Under the pieces are notes generated by a model. That model was not told where the DNA came from and made no database searches. It saw nothing but the letters and a program-made list of their open reading frames with translations. Shown here in pieces: positions 33,085-44,520 of a stretch of 61,017 nucleotides of DNA. Positions within the stretch are counted from its first letter, which is position 1; each line of letters opens with the position of its first letter. This DNA is from Chara braunii (lineage: Eukaryota > Streptophyta > Charophyceae > Charales > Characeae), in assembly GCA_003427395.1 (NCBI GenBank), contig BFEA01000256.1, positions 1,065,896-1,126,912 on the forward strand, read 5' to 3'. A program made the position numbers and the translations under genes.

Positions 33085-33385
33085 GTATTTTCTTGTGGTG
33101 AATTGTCCATCCCTTCCACTTACCGTGAGGCTCAGATTGAGGAACGTGCCTGGCTTGTCCTCGATGCTTTGTTCCTTGACTTCAATGAATTCGGAGGGAT
33201 ACAGCCAGATAGGGTCCCCGACTTCCTGTGGTCTGTCCGGTTGTAGAAATTCTCTTATACAAGTGTTGTTCAGTGCATTTAAATCATCCATGTATCTGAA
33301 TGTGTGACAGAACAGGGATGCTAGGTGTTTATTCCCTGATGCAATGACTTGCTGATTTTGCTGCTGGCATCTGACTGCGAGGCCG
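33085..33385 (-). pseudogene. Reverse transcriptase fragment (R-Y-M-D-D type), not LINE-like
   Basis: Minus strand from about 33370: VIASGNKHLASLFCHTFRYM, then the catalytic MDD, then LNALNN, IWLYPSEFIEVKEQ and FLNLSLTVSGRDGQFTTRKY, ending at 33085 where the gypsy LTR begins. The order R-Y-x-D-D, Y-P-x-E, F-L-x-L matches a group of RTs I know from repeats in algae and animals that are neither Ty3/gypsy nor the neighbouring LINE; I cannot name the clade safely (Penelope-like is one option). The upstream fingers domain is absent, replaced by the LINE tail at ~33385. Confidence 0.6.
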
Positions 33386-34224
33386 TAGGTATGCCTTGGC
33401 TCTACTGTTCAACTCTTTGATAGTTTGGTCTGGTATACTCTGACAGAGGCAATAAACCATATCATTGAAAAGATGGAGGTGTTAATGGTTACGACTGTTC
33501 CCAACAATGAGGTGGATGTGGTGCCCCATCTCCCCATTCTATTAATTTGATTGGTCAGCAGGTTTTGTGTCATTTGCGGGGGGGGACAGTTGTTGGTTAC
33601 CATAATTCCCAAGTATCTCGTTGGCTCTTCCGGTTTCTCCCATGTCATTTCTGCCTCAGGTCCCTCCATTCAGGGTGTCTCCTCCTCTGATAGCCACCAC
33701 CCTATCGTATTTTTCCAGTTGATCTTCATTTATGAAGCCAGCGTGAAAGCTTTCATTGCCCTGACTAGAGCTTTTATAGAGGAATCAGATGCCCTTATGA
33801 GGACCGTGAGGTCGTCCGCAAACATTATCACTGTTGGAAATTGGATGTGGTGAGGAGTACCGGTATTGAGGTCTGATAACCTTTGGATCGAGGGGTCTTG
33901 ACGTAGGAAGGAGGCGATAGCTTCCATGAGAAATAGGAAGATCAGTGGGGCTAGAGGGTCTCCTTGACGGACTGATCGGGAAATCGGATATCGCTCCGAA
34001 ATTAGTCCATCGACTTGTACACATCCTGAAGCATCATTGTACAAAATCCTAACCCGTTTCCTAAACTTAGGTCCCACCCCCATTCGTTCCGTGCTCATGT
34101 TGAGGAAGGCCCAATTGACTTGGTCATAGGCATTTTCAAAATTGAAAAACAGAATAGTTGTATTCATCCTCTTCTCTTTGATTTTCCTTGTTGTCTCGTT
34201 TAGAGTTAAAACATTGTCTGGTAT
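33385..34224 (-). pseudogene. LINE RT palm and C-terminal part
   Basis: Minus strand from 34224: LTLNETTRKIKEKRMNTTIL, then the first catalytic region FFNFENAYDQVNW (family consensus LDFxKAYD; the first Asp is Asn here), SRSVRQGDPLAPLIF, and the catalytic FADDLTVLI (about 33830) with both Asp intact. Downstream are the thumb motif TRYLGI (near 33610) and LLGTVVTINTSIFSMIW, then after a shift IPDQTIKELNSRAKAYL. RT would prime on nicked DNA. The Asn substitution and frameshifts imply no activity. Confidence 0.87.
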
Positions 34225-34350
34225 ATATTTACCTCATAGATGTGGCGAGTAGATAAAGTCCCTGCCAAAATAAAAAATAACGTAGTGCGGTGCGCTGATC
34301 GCAGATGCACGAAAAAAATAAAATAAAAAAATTGTGATGTCTATACACGC

Positions 34351-34436
<86 letters not shown>

Positions 34437-35200
34437 AAAGAACCCGTTCACATTATTCAGACAACGCCTGCCGCTACTTCAAAAGGTCCCTGCCAAAAAT
34501 TGGCAAGGGTTGCGTCGGCTGGAGAAGGGTAGTTACTGGACTTGTAGTAAGGAGGGAGCAGGCCGGCTATATGTGGTGTAGCTTCAAATTCAGGTCAATG
34601 TTTCAACAGTTATGGGTTTCCGACTTACTAACTCGGCATGTGATCTTCAAGGCTTCACTCCACTACTCACCAAAGGTGCAAAACTAGAATGAACCTTCTC
34701 CTAGCAAGTGGAATCATACATGCCATATGTTTTTCTTTTGTGATGAGTGGAGCCCGACCCTTAGGGCCACTGCACGTAAGAAAAGGAAAAACAAAAAAAC
34801 GAGACATCTACTATAGTGTTTGTAGTATTTTTGTCACCCATAACTCTTGGAACACAGACCCAAATCCGAATCTAGGATATATTGCTGGTCTGCTTATGGT
34901 CTGCCAGCAGTTCAATGAACATCGTTCCAAAGCATGGGAACCCTACTGATTCTTTGCAGTGGACCTTTTGGAAAAGAGAATATATCCAATGAGTAGTACG
35001 AAGTGGCCCCAAAATGTTGTTTTTTTTGTTTTCTGTGCACTTACAATTTTCAAAAGGGAGGGACAATTATGGTTACCACGGCCTACCCTTTTTTTTTTCA
35101 ATTATTATTTTGTAAATGCGCCGCATCACGTGCGCGCGTACGTGTGCGCATGCGCTATGTGGCGCATGTGCGGAACTTGCGCGCACGTGATGTGCCACAT
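34225..35200. mobile_element. ~976-bp insertion splitting the LINE RT
   Basis: LINE homology stops at GTAT 34221-34224 and resumes at GTAT 35201-35204, so the insert is bounded by a possible 4-bp duplication. Inside are an (AG)n run (34352-34433), two GTCCCTGCCAAAA words (34256 and 34486) and a palindrome-rich right end (GCGCACGTGATGTGCC and GCGCATGTGCG around 35125-35195). No coding capacity. Probably a non-autonomous element, class unknown. Confidence 0.55.
34352..34433. repeat. (AG)n microsatellite
   Basis: About 41 uninterrupted AG units within the insertion. Confidence 0.97.
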
Positions 35201-36005
35201 GTATGATCTACCTAGGATAAAACCAGCTTGATCTATGTGGAAACATTTATATGTGAGGTCTAGTATTCTGAACGTTAACGCTTTCGCCATAATTTTGTAG
35301 GGCAGGGTAAGTAGGGAGATTGGCCTATAACTACGAATGTCCTCTGGATCCTCCTTCTTGTAGGGTCACAACGTTGCTACTCAACAATTCTCCCATCCCT
35401 CCTTCTTCCCAACTATCTTTGTAGAAATGAAGAAGATCATTGCCCATCACGGGCTAGAACGTTTCCCATAATTCCTTGGTAAGACCATCGATCCCTGGGG
35501 ATTTGTCATTTTTCATGCTTTGGACAGCGAATGTTAGTTCCTCTAGGGTAATAGGTTTGTCTAGTGTTACTGTCTGTTCCACTGAGATTGTCTTGTCTAG
35601 GTATTGTAGCATTTTGGTTTTCGGTTCTCTTGTGGTTGTAGAGGCGGGATAGGCAGTTTTCATCTAGTACAGCTCTTGATAGAAACCCCTAGCTATTCCC
35701 GACATCCCTTCACTGTCCGTCCTTGTGGCTTGTTCGCCTGACAATTCTTTCAGCCCTTCTATTGAGCTCGCTCTGCTGTTAGCTTTTATTCTTGAGAAAA
35801 AAAAGTTTAGTCATTGATTCGTTTAACTTGTACTCCATCATTCTTGCTCTGAGTTCTAGACCTTTCAATTCCCATTGTCTCCATATCACTAGTTCTTCCC
35901 TAGCTCACTCAAAAGTCATTGAATACAAGAATGAGGAACGGTCGATTAGCAAGTCGCTTTCTGCAATCTTCAGTGAAATCTCTAGATCTTGTTTTCTCTC
36001 TTCAA
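35201..36005 (-). pseudogene. LINE linker and RT fingers
   Basis: Minus strand: ENWPMIEERKQDLEISLKIA, WRQWELKGLELRARMMEYKL (linker helices), then TLEELTFAVQSMKNDKSPGI with DGLTKELWE (about 35570-35460), DPEDIRSYRPISLLTLPYKI (about 35350-35290) and DQAGFILGRSYM just before the insertion boundary at 35200. These are the conserved RT motifs 0-2 of LINEs. Several stops and frameshifts interrupt the reading. Confidence 0.85.
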
Positions 36006-36925
36006 TCATTGGCCAGTTTTCGGGATAAACGTGTTTTGCCAGCATTCGTGTACACTATCATGGAAGACCTCACTGAGAAGGAGGGAGTTGTTCAACTTGT
36101 GGAAGTTGGCTCCTCTCGTAATGTGTTGTTCATAGCTGAGAATTAACTCGACCAGTTTGTGATCCAATCCGAACGAGGAGGCAAGGGCCAGAATGTCAAC
36201 CTCCTTAATGGTTCCCATTAGAGACTCTGAGACAAGGAAGTAGTCAATGCGAGAGAAAGTCATGTGGTGAGCGTGTTTTTTCTTTACCCGCGAGAATGCT
36301 TTTCTTCCTGGGTGTAGTCTTCTGAAAGGATCCGCAAGGTTGTGATCCATCATCAACTTGAGAACTGGAGCTGCTTCTTGAGAAGCTTGAGCCATTGTTG
36401 CGTGAGAGATTCTATCGTTGGCCGGGTCTAGGGCTGCATTCCAATCTTCTGCTATGATGTAAGGTGAGAGAGATGTTACCAGACCTCCCACCATGGACAC
36501 ATATTCTAATCTATCTATTGGGTTATTGGGTGTGTGCACGTTGATGATTATGAGTTCCTCTTCTTTCCACTTAAGATCCATCATGCACCATCTCCCTGTT
36601 TCATTGTCAGCATCCATCCCTTGTACTATGCCCGTTGTGTGGAAGTGTGAGGACTTGGGTATTAGGATAGCCGTGTCTTGCGTGCTTGAGTTGTTGTTTG
36701 AGGCCCAAATTTCGTCTTTAATCCCTCCTAGTTTTCTTGTGAAGAATTTCCTGATTTTTTGGTGATCCTCTGAATTAGTTAAGTGTGTTTCCTGCAAAAG
36801 GATTATGTTTGCTAGTTTACCTGAGTAGTCCCTCGGACCTCTAATTATGTCGTTTAGTTTGTCTTCCTTTGTGGTAATATTTCCCAAACCTTTAACATTC
36901 CAACTCCGGATAATGATGCCTTGAG
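36006..36925 (-). pseudogene. LINE apurinic/apyrimidinic-type endonuclease
   Basis: Minus-strand frame, open for over 300 codons across this domain. It would nick target DNA. Conserved residues in order: Asn in RSWNVKG, Glu in LLQETHL, Asp/Asn in AEDWNAALD (usual GDFN), Asp in SRIDYFLVS and His in LDHKLV (usual SDHxPV). The active-site set looks largely preserved. The open frame extends 5' into the (CAT)n tract, but the domain begins at GIIIRSWN near 36920. It ends at TGA near 36006 before the RT linker, so the natural single ORF is broken. Confidence 0.88.
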
Positions 36926-36988
36926 TTTTCCGGCATTGTGTATGTGAGTGGTGGAAAAATGGGGCCTCATGCGGGGTTGTGTTCATGT

Positions 36989-37064
36989 TCATCATCATCA
37001 TCATCATCATCAACAACAACAACAACATCACCGCCATCGTAATCACCATCATCATCATCATCAT
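36989..37064. repeat. (CAT/CAA)n trinucleotide tract
   Basis: CAT runs separated by five CAA. It gives poly-Met/Ile or poly-His in translation and accounts for the odd N-terminus of the frame covering the LINE endonuclease. Confidence 0.9.
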
Positions 37065-37404
37065 ATTCCATATTACGACGACCCAGACGATAATGTTGAT
37101 ATTGATGATGATTGTGGTGATGAAGGGAAGTGTGGACGTCGAGCAACACTTCTGAAAGACGATGGAAAGAAAAAATAAAGGTCGAAGAGTATACACACAA
37201 TGCACAAAAAAACCATAATTCCAATCGAGGGAACAAAAATATAAAAAAAGCCTATGATATTAACGACCGTACAACATCTTTACTGTAGAATGAAGCGGAC
37301 ATACAAAAGCTGACGTCGGAACGATGGGAAAAAACAAAAAACGTTAATAGCAAACCCTTATCTGGTTACACAGACCTTTTCAGCGGAATGAAGAGGAAAG
37401 AAAA

Positions 37405-37405
<1 letters not shown>

Positions 37406-37449
<44 letters not shown>
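37406..37449. repeat. (CA)n microsatellite
   Basis: About 22 CA units. Flanked by A-rich sequence with no gene. Confidence 0.95.
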
Positions 37450-37451
<2 letters not shown>

Positions 37452-37718
37452 AGGTGTTGTCCTTCCCCCATACACTACCTTCGCAATGGGTATCAACGAG
37501 GCCATACAACACCTTTACATAGGACAAAAAGCTCAAACACCAAATGATGGGAAAAATAAAATTTTCGTTGGAGGGAAGAAGGAAGAGTGCACAGTCCGCT
37601 AAAATACTGATGATAAGTTTGATAACCAGTTAGGCCGATGGGTGACTGGCCCATACACTACGGTGATGGCAACAATAGGAATGACAAAAGTTTAAAGGGG
37701 GGGGGGAGGGGGGGGGAA

Positions 37719-38885
37719 GATAACAAAATGAAAGTTTCTTATTCTAGTACCAATCTTTTCATTCTCCTCATCGGCGAAAGCTGGTTCGGGAAGACAGAAG
37801 AAGCGAGCACTATCATCTCACACCATTTGTGTACGGAAAAATAACAAAATGAAAGTTTCCTATTCCAATACCATCTCCTCATCGGCGAAAGCTGGTTTGG
37901 GAAGACAGAAGAAGCGAGCACTATCATCCCACATCATCTGTGTACGGAAAGATAACAAAATGAAAGTTTCTTATTCCAGTACCGATCTTTTCATTCTCCT
38001 CGTCGGCGAAAGCCGGATCGGGAAGACAAAAGAAGCGAGCACTATCATCTCACACCATCTGTGTACGGAAAGATAACAAAATGAAAGTTTCCTATTCCAA
38101 TAACATCTCCTCATTGGCGAAAGCTGGTTTGGGAAGACAAAAGAAGCGAGCACTATCATCCCACACCATCTGTGTACGGAAAGATAACAAAATGAAAGTT
38201 GCTTATTCCAGTACCGATCTTTTCATTCTCCTCATCGGCGAAAGCTGGTTCGGGAAGACAGAACAAGCGAGCACTATCATCTCACACCATCTGTGTACGG
38301 AAAGATAACAAAATGAAAGTTTCCTATTCCAATACCATCTCCTCATCGGCGAAAGCTGGTTTGGGAAGACAGAAGAAGCGAGCACTATCATCCCCACACC
38401 ATCTGTGTACGGAAAGATAACAAAATGAAAGTTTCTTATTCCCGTACCGATTTTTTCATTCTCCTCATCGGCGAAAGTTGGTTCAGGAAGTCAGAAGAAG
38501 CGAGCACTATCATGTTACACCATCTGTGTACGGAAAGATAACAAAATGAAAGTTTCCTATTCCAATAGCATCTCCTCATCGGCGAAAGCTGGTTTGGGAA
38601 GATAGAAGAAGCGAGCACTATCATCCCACACCATCTGTGTACGAAAAGATAAAACAATGAATGTTTCTTATTCCAGTACCGATCTTTTCATTCTCCTCAT
38701 CGGCGAAAGTTGGTTTGGGAAGATAGACGAAGCGAGCACTATCATCCCACACCATCTGTGCATGGAAAGATAACAAAATCAAAGTTTCTTATTCCAGTAC
38801 CGATCTTTTCATTCTCCTCATCCGCGAAAGCTGGTTTGGGATGACAGACGAAGCGAGCACTATCATCCCACACCATTTGTGTATC
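37719..38885. repeat. Satellite array with alternating 121- and 111-bp monomers
   Basis: The word ATAACAAAATGAAAGTTTC recurs with ATG at 37728, 37849, 37960, 38081, 38192, 38313, 38425, 38546 and 38657, with a mutated tenth at 38778. Intervals alternate 121, 111, 121, 111, 121, 112, 121, 111, 121, giving a 232-bp higher-order unit. The longer monomer has an extra GATCTTTTCATTCT-type segment. The unit length is not a multiple of three, so the repeated peptide is not a continuous ORF. A poly(G) run (37697-37717) marks the left edge. Confidence 0.95.
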
Positions 38886-39211
38886 GAGTGTGCCATATAT
38901 CAACGACAAGGTAGGTGGGAAGAAAATAAGAAGAAAAAAAAAAAACAATGCTCCTTTTCTGTGTTTCCCTGAAAACTGGGGATAAAAAGTTCATGCCATA
39001 ATAGTTCAGGCCATCCCTCGTGAGTCGTGATAGCCGCCGCATCGAAAATAAAAAAATAAAAAATAAACCAATGACTACGAAAAATAATCCAAAAATTGGA
39101 AAAACTAAATAACGATGTTTTATTATTTATTATTTTTGCTTCGCACCTACAATCGTCATATGTTACAGCAAAACAAGAATGGTGACGTCCATTGTCAAAC
39201 ATATTCCGCCG

Positions 39212-39258
<47 letters not shown>

Positions 39259-39801
39259 ATGTACTGGCCATCATGACAGCTGCCGCAATGACAATAAGTC
39301 ATAATCGAAAAAAAAAACTACAACAAAAACTGACTGTTCATGTTTTCAGCATCTACAAGTTATCATATGTTACAGGTCAACGACAAGGTGATGTCTGTGG
39401 CTTGTGTGATGCGGTGCGTGGACGGTGCACATAGTCCAAAAAGTGACTTCAATCCACCGCATTACGGAAATGAAATTGCGAAAACATGATTTCTTAAACA
39501 AGAAACCGCTCCACCTCCCCCATCGCACTGAGGATTTGCCCATTGCACGACGCTGCAGGATCCAAAGGCCAAAACAACATAACTCCAACTTTAGGGCGGA
39601 AAAAACGGCCATTTCGCTTCTGCAACGAAAGAAGAGAACTGTGATAAGCAGACATTACACTGACCAATCTCCTACACACATACAGCGTGACGGCAAAGAC
39701 GAATGTGGACGGCCAAACTTTCGGTCGCAACCTAACAGGGGAGCGATATCGACGGTGGTCGTGAATGAATAAGTCAGTCGGTTGGTTTTGCAAGTTGGAT
39801 C
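38886..39801. other. A+T-rich sequence with a 42-A run
   Basis: No credible gene. Poly(A) at 39212-39253 may be a retroposon tail, but no body was identified. Confidence 0.5.
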
Positions 39802-41802
39802 CTATTGTGTTCCATTGCAGTTCGCCATACTCTTGATTGCATCAGCAAGCACAGAGTACCCAACACGGATTTCGGTCGCTATCCTCTCTGCTCTGTGATC
39901 CTTGGCCGCCGTATCCTTCTCCATCGCCCACACGTCATTTTCACAACTCTTTCTTGCGCCGCAATCTGTTTATCACATATTTCAAGCATGATAACATGAT
40001 GCTCCTTATCTGATGTCACCTGTGCAGCTGTGTGGTCACGCATTGCTCAACAAATAGCACGCATTGCCACTTCCCTTGCATTAGGACCAACCCTTCTACG
40101 CTTGCTGGCCATGTCACCCTGGACTGCAGTGGACCTTGCACCATCCGAAGGACCAGCACTGTCCGTACCGGTGTTCTGCGGATGGGGCGCCAAACCAGCA
40201 TCAGCACGATCATCACCGCCTACTCCTATGCCGTCAGTTTCCACCGATCCACCATTGTCCGCGGCCACATTCTCAGTCTCAGCGCCAGGATCTGTGATGT
40301 AATCAATGCAAATCGTGTCATTGTCCTTCTCGTTCTGGTCAATGACATCGTACCACTCTCTACACATGAGGAAATCCAGATGCCATCTCTTCCTGTCCGC
40401 CTGGTTCATGCTCAAATACTTCTGCTCGCCGGACCACGTTTCATGATCCTTCACAGCCTTGTAGTTGTTATGGACGAAGTGCCACCGGTTCTTACACTCC
40501 TGGTCATTCTGGTCGTACTTTGCCTCCTTCATCAGGCGCTCCATGTCAGGCCAGAACCGCTGCTTCAGGCGTGCCACCCCCCATGCTTCTGAATCGTCGC
40601 CATGAGTAGCCTTCACTTCATACCGGCACCGTATCAGTTTCATCGTCTCCTCCTGCCCCCATTGTGGACGAGAGGCGTTGGGCTATGGTGTTTGGTTGCG
40701 ACCATGTCTGCCCCTGGCCCTTCCCGAACTTCCACGGCCAGCTTGTCCTCTCCCCGCTCCACGCCCGTGTGCAGCAGTTGCCAATGGAGAGTCTGTGGAG
40801 GTCCCCCCACTTTCACCCCTGCTTGGTGGAGTGTCTGAACAGCTCGCAGCTTGCGATGTCCCACCTGCAGTATCGGCGACCACATCTTCAGCTGCAACTG
40901 CAACATGAGTCCCATTTGTCAGAGAGCAATCAGGTGCGTTTGGTTCATGTGACACAGTGTGTAAATGGGCCGCTCCGTGCGCAGTCCCACCTGCAGTGAC
41001 CACGTTTACATCAGCTGGTGACATTGCACCTTCAGTTCCATTGAAGGGAGTGCTGGAACGAGCGGGGCCTTCATGAGTGCCGCCCACGATGTGTCCATCG
41101 GGAACAGGAAGACCACGTACACCACCAACCGGCTGGGGGGACAACACTCCCCTCCCCCAAAGAACCCTCCATTGCTTCCACCTCCCCATATTCCACATCA
41201 TGGATGAGCTGCATCAGAACACATCGACGGCTTTCAGATCCACAGTCCTCAAAGCGTGACCTGTCATGACCAGGACCTGAGATGCCAGATCCGGTCTGCT
41301 CTGACAAGCCAACTGCAGCGGATGGCTGATACTGCTCACATCCTGTTCCGTCGTTGGGACTCTGTGCAAGCTTGTCCGTCATGCAGCGTTGACGCTGGGA
41401 AGTGACCATGGCTGATGATGATCCATCTCCCTCTCCGAGAGATGGGCTGAAAGATCCGTGAGCAGATCCACCATTCTGGCCACCAGAGGACATGTGCGTT
41501 GGGGTAGTTGGCGATCCCAGCATGGGATGAACGCCCTGGATGGAAAGACGACTGTCACTGACGGGCGATGGTTCCTGGCCATGAAAGGCCGCGACGTGAG
41601 GCAGGGGTGACATCGTCTTCTCCAGTGTTAACTGGCCGTGCATGGCCATAGCACGTTGACGAAGCCGGTTTCTGAGAGTGTCTTCTTCACCCTCCACCGA
41701 AGAGACTACCATGCCATACAGAGGCTGGACAAGAACGGGAGGCTCAGTACACCCCCAGTCTCCAATGTACTGCAGTCCCAGGGGTTGCCTGTCTCCGGCC
41801 AT
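39802..41802 (-). pseudogene. Trihelix (Myb/SANT-like) transcription-factor pseudogene
   Basis: Minus strand, starting at a good ATG (41802, MAGDRQPLGLQYIGDWG). A long disordered N-terminal part (VVSSVEGEEDTLRNRLRQRA, Gly/Ser-rich) shifts frame near 41150 in a G/C run, continues through a GRG/RGG-like segment to RGRHGRNQTP and a TAG (40683-40685). It then enters the DNA-binding domain at 40670-40331: MKLIRCRYEVKATHGDDSEA, RFWPDMERLMKEAKYDQ, ECKNRWHFVHNNYKAVKDHE, FLMCREWYDVIDQ. A basic motif KRRRVGPNAREVAMRAIC meets TGA (~40047), after which MRDHTAAQVTSDKEHHVI and, after another shift near 39945, a helical tail (ERIATEIRVGYSVLADAIKS) end at TAG 39802. A C-terminal helix is typical of trihelix factors. 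Both stops fit CAG-to-TAG and CGA-to-TGA changes. Confidence 0.75.
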
Positions 41803-42320
41803 AACCGCTCACAGCAGAAGCCAGTGTATGTTAAGGCCCTCCTCCCTCAGCTTCAGTTTGAACGAAAGTAAAGCTCAGGAATGAGAGCTTGCAAAGCAGA
41901 AAGTAAAAGTTTGTTATAGATTTTCCCCACAACAGTCCCAATTCCACCCAGATGAATAGATCCAGTAAGTATTCCTGAAGTGTGATCAGCTCCTGAGAGA
42001 ATGGGCCTCGCTGCAATAACACTGGACACTCAGAATTTTCGAGAGTCAAGCATCACTGTATTTACTCTTGAAATGGACTCTCGAGAACCCCTTTGAGAGC
42101 TGTCATATGACACGCTAGAAGGGCACTCCCAAAACGTCGAGAGTTGCCCGTCTGCACCATTTCGGTTTTCTGGGGAGCTCTTGCCGCGCCCACTTCCTGC
42201 CTCCTTTTGCCAATGTCAACCGGAGGCCCCGCCGGACTCGGACAAGCCTGGCATTGTCCTGTAGTGCTCTTGAACCAATACCAAAATTCGAGAGTCAGTC
42301 TACAGTTGTGTGTTCTAGTG
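41803..42320. other. No gene recognised
   Basis: Lies upstream of the trihelix pseudogene start, so it may hold its old promoter. No specific motif assigned. TCGAGAGTC-type words recur at about 42040, 42070, 42136 and 42288. Confidence 0.35.
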
Positions 42321-42996
42321 TAAGGGCATACTCACACAGAGTGACCGGAATTGCAAAATCTGCAATTTTGCAAACGCCATTTTGAGATTCAGGTGTGCCG
42401 CATACTCACACACGGGTTGCAAAGCAGCAAAATTAGAATGAGACATCGCCGCTACTTCCTGAAAATTGCTCCATCTGCTACCTGCGTGGTCACACCGCTG
42501 ATAGCAGATGGGGGAATTTTTTTTGGGGTGGTGTTTATTTGCTTGCATTTCATTTTTGTCCCGTCACATTTGGGCCTGCACGGTCATGAATTTGAAGCGA
42601 TCGCCTTGCTGCGGGCCCGGCACCACCCGATGGCGGTCCCCCTAGCGAATGCGAATGGGCTCAGCAGTAGAATCCGGACGTGTTCGCCGATAAGTGCATG
42701 CTAGCATGTGCAGATAGGCAGAAAAGAAGCAGGCAGCACGATTTTTGCACCTGCCCATGAACGCGTCCTGATTCAAACCCTGTTTGCTTCTCTTCTGCGC
42801 TGGGCGTAACGGGTTGGAGGGTCCCACAGCAATACAGCGACACGCCCTGGACAGTGCTCCATGGCACAAGCCGTGGGTGTGTGGGCATGTTTACCATTCG
42901 GGTACAAAGTGATCGTGTATGCTGCTGTGATGGAGCTCACCGTACCAGCATTGAAGAGTGCAGAGGCAGCTATGGTGAGCCTGGAGGTTCAGCACT

Positions 42997-43187
42997 NNNN
43001 NNNNNNNNNNNNNNNNNNNNNNNNNNNNNNNNNNNNNNNNNNNNNNNNNNNNNNNNNNNNNNNNNNNNNNNNNNNNNNNNNNNNNNNNNNNNNNNNNNNN
43101 NNNNNNNNNNNNNNNNNNNNNNNNNNNNNNNNNNNNNNNNNNNNNNNNNNNNNNNNNNNNNNNNNNNNNNNNNNNNNNNNNNNNNNN
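42997..43187. other. Assembly gap (191 N)
   Basis: The gap interrupts the boundary between the repeated body and the (TC)n run at 43188-43254, so microsatellite length is unknown. Confidence 0.95.

Positions 43188-43254
<67 letters not shown>
43188..43254. repeat. (TC)n microsatellite
   Basis: At least 33 TC units directly after the gap. Confidence 0.95.
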
Positions 43255-43257
<3 letters not shown>

Positions 43258-44520
43258 CGTTCGTGTGATCGATCCCTTCCACTGGTGCGATCAATCGCTC
43301 CAATGGAAGGGATCGCTTGCGCGACGGAGTGGATTGAACGCACTGATGGAGGGCATAGATTGCACGAATGGACGAGTGCCCTCTCCCCCTCTATTTGTGC
43401 GATAGGATGTAGGGGAGAGGACATGAGTTCCACTGACTTGATGGACTATCCCGCTGAAACCGAATTCAGGAGGGAAAGAAAAAGAACGAGAAAAAGAAAC
43501 ATACGATTCTTGTTTAATTTTCGAAGATGACAACGTGCATGTCCACCATAGCCACACGCCTACACTTCGTCTCGTCGCCACAAACCTCACAGTCCACACG
43601 GAATGCAGTGCATTGGCTTGAGACATGTGCGGCAACAAACAAGAAAAGGAAACACACACACACAAAAAAAAAATTAAAAAAATTCTGCCAAGTGGCATTG
43701 ATGTCTCCTCCCTCTGCGGCGAATGGGAGTATGGCGACAACGTGCGCCCACAGGTGCATGGCACATCCACAGCAAGAGGGAAACGGTCATGCCTGTCATG
43801 AAGGACACAAACTTGACAGTGGCTATGACAAGCGCCGTTTCCTTGACGGCATAATCTCACCACCGGGATGCTGATTTTCCAACCTGTGTCACATATGGTG
43901 AACAGACCAGGTGCGATGCACCGATGAAAGTGGACAACTTGCAAGACTGGGTGCTGTGGGAGCATGGAAACCGGGAAGTAGGGGGAGGTCCGGAAACTGT
44001 GCAGAGGGCAGCGGAATGAATGTCTATTCTTGCGGAGGGCAAGACTATTCAGTCTATTCACATGCGGAAACGGGGGAAGAAACTGTGGAGGAGGGTGGAA
44101 GGGCAGCTCAAGCGGGTATGGAACTCAGTTGGGGGCGGAAGGGACTCCACCACTACGGACAAACCCATTACACACGGGCACTCTGCTGTGCAGGACGGCA
44201 AAGATCGTACAGACGCTGTATGACTGTCCCGCTGGAAACTGAACAAAGCATTTTTGGACTGTAGTAGGCACGAAGTTGCGTTTTCTGGCCTGCGGAGTTT
44301 TTTTGTTTTGTTTTGTTTTGTTTTTACGAAAATCAAATGCGAATATGCGAGGACCTCTAGAGGTCCTCGCAATTTGCTGAACCCCGTGGTCCACCAGGCC
44401 GCCGACAAATACTACACTGTTTGTGATTTTGCTGGGGGTGGGGGAAAGTGTGACTGCAAATTTGCAAAACAACATCAGATTTTGCGACTTTGAGAATTAG
44501 ACCCCTAGTGTGAGTATGCC

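Larger units (their letters stand above)
33385..36925 (-). mobile_element. LINE (non-LTR retrotransposon) with AP endonuclease and RT
   Basis: Minus strand. From right to left: an apurinic/apyrimidinic-type endonuclease, a linker, RT fingers, an inserted ~976-bp unrelated sequence, RT palm and the post-RT region. The 3' end with poly(A) is missing; the element joins a different RT fragment near 33385. The 5' side abuts a (CAT)n tract at 36989-37064. Confidence 0.9.

Noticed and set aside
37719-38885. CRISPR-like regular repeats
   Set aside because: Whole monomers are repeated with no unique spacers, and the context is eukaryotic; this is a satellite.
37638-38948. Repeated short ORFs with GESWFGKT, resembling a P-loop
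   Set aside because: They arise from the satellite monomers; the 232-bp period is not a multiple of three, frames do not stay open and the P-loop likeness is coincidental.
43291-44061. 256-codon minus-strand ORF inside the TIR element as a transposase
   Set aside because: No DDE-type motif or helix-turn-helix could be seen, and the reading is Ser/Cys/His-rich and unlike any family I know.
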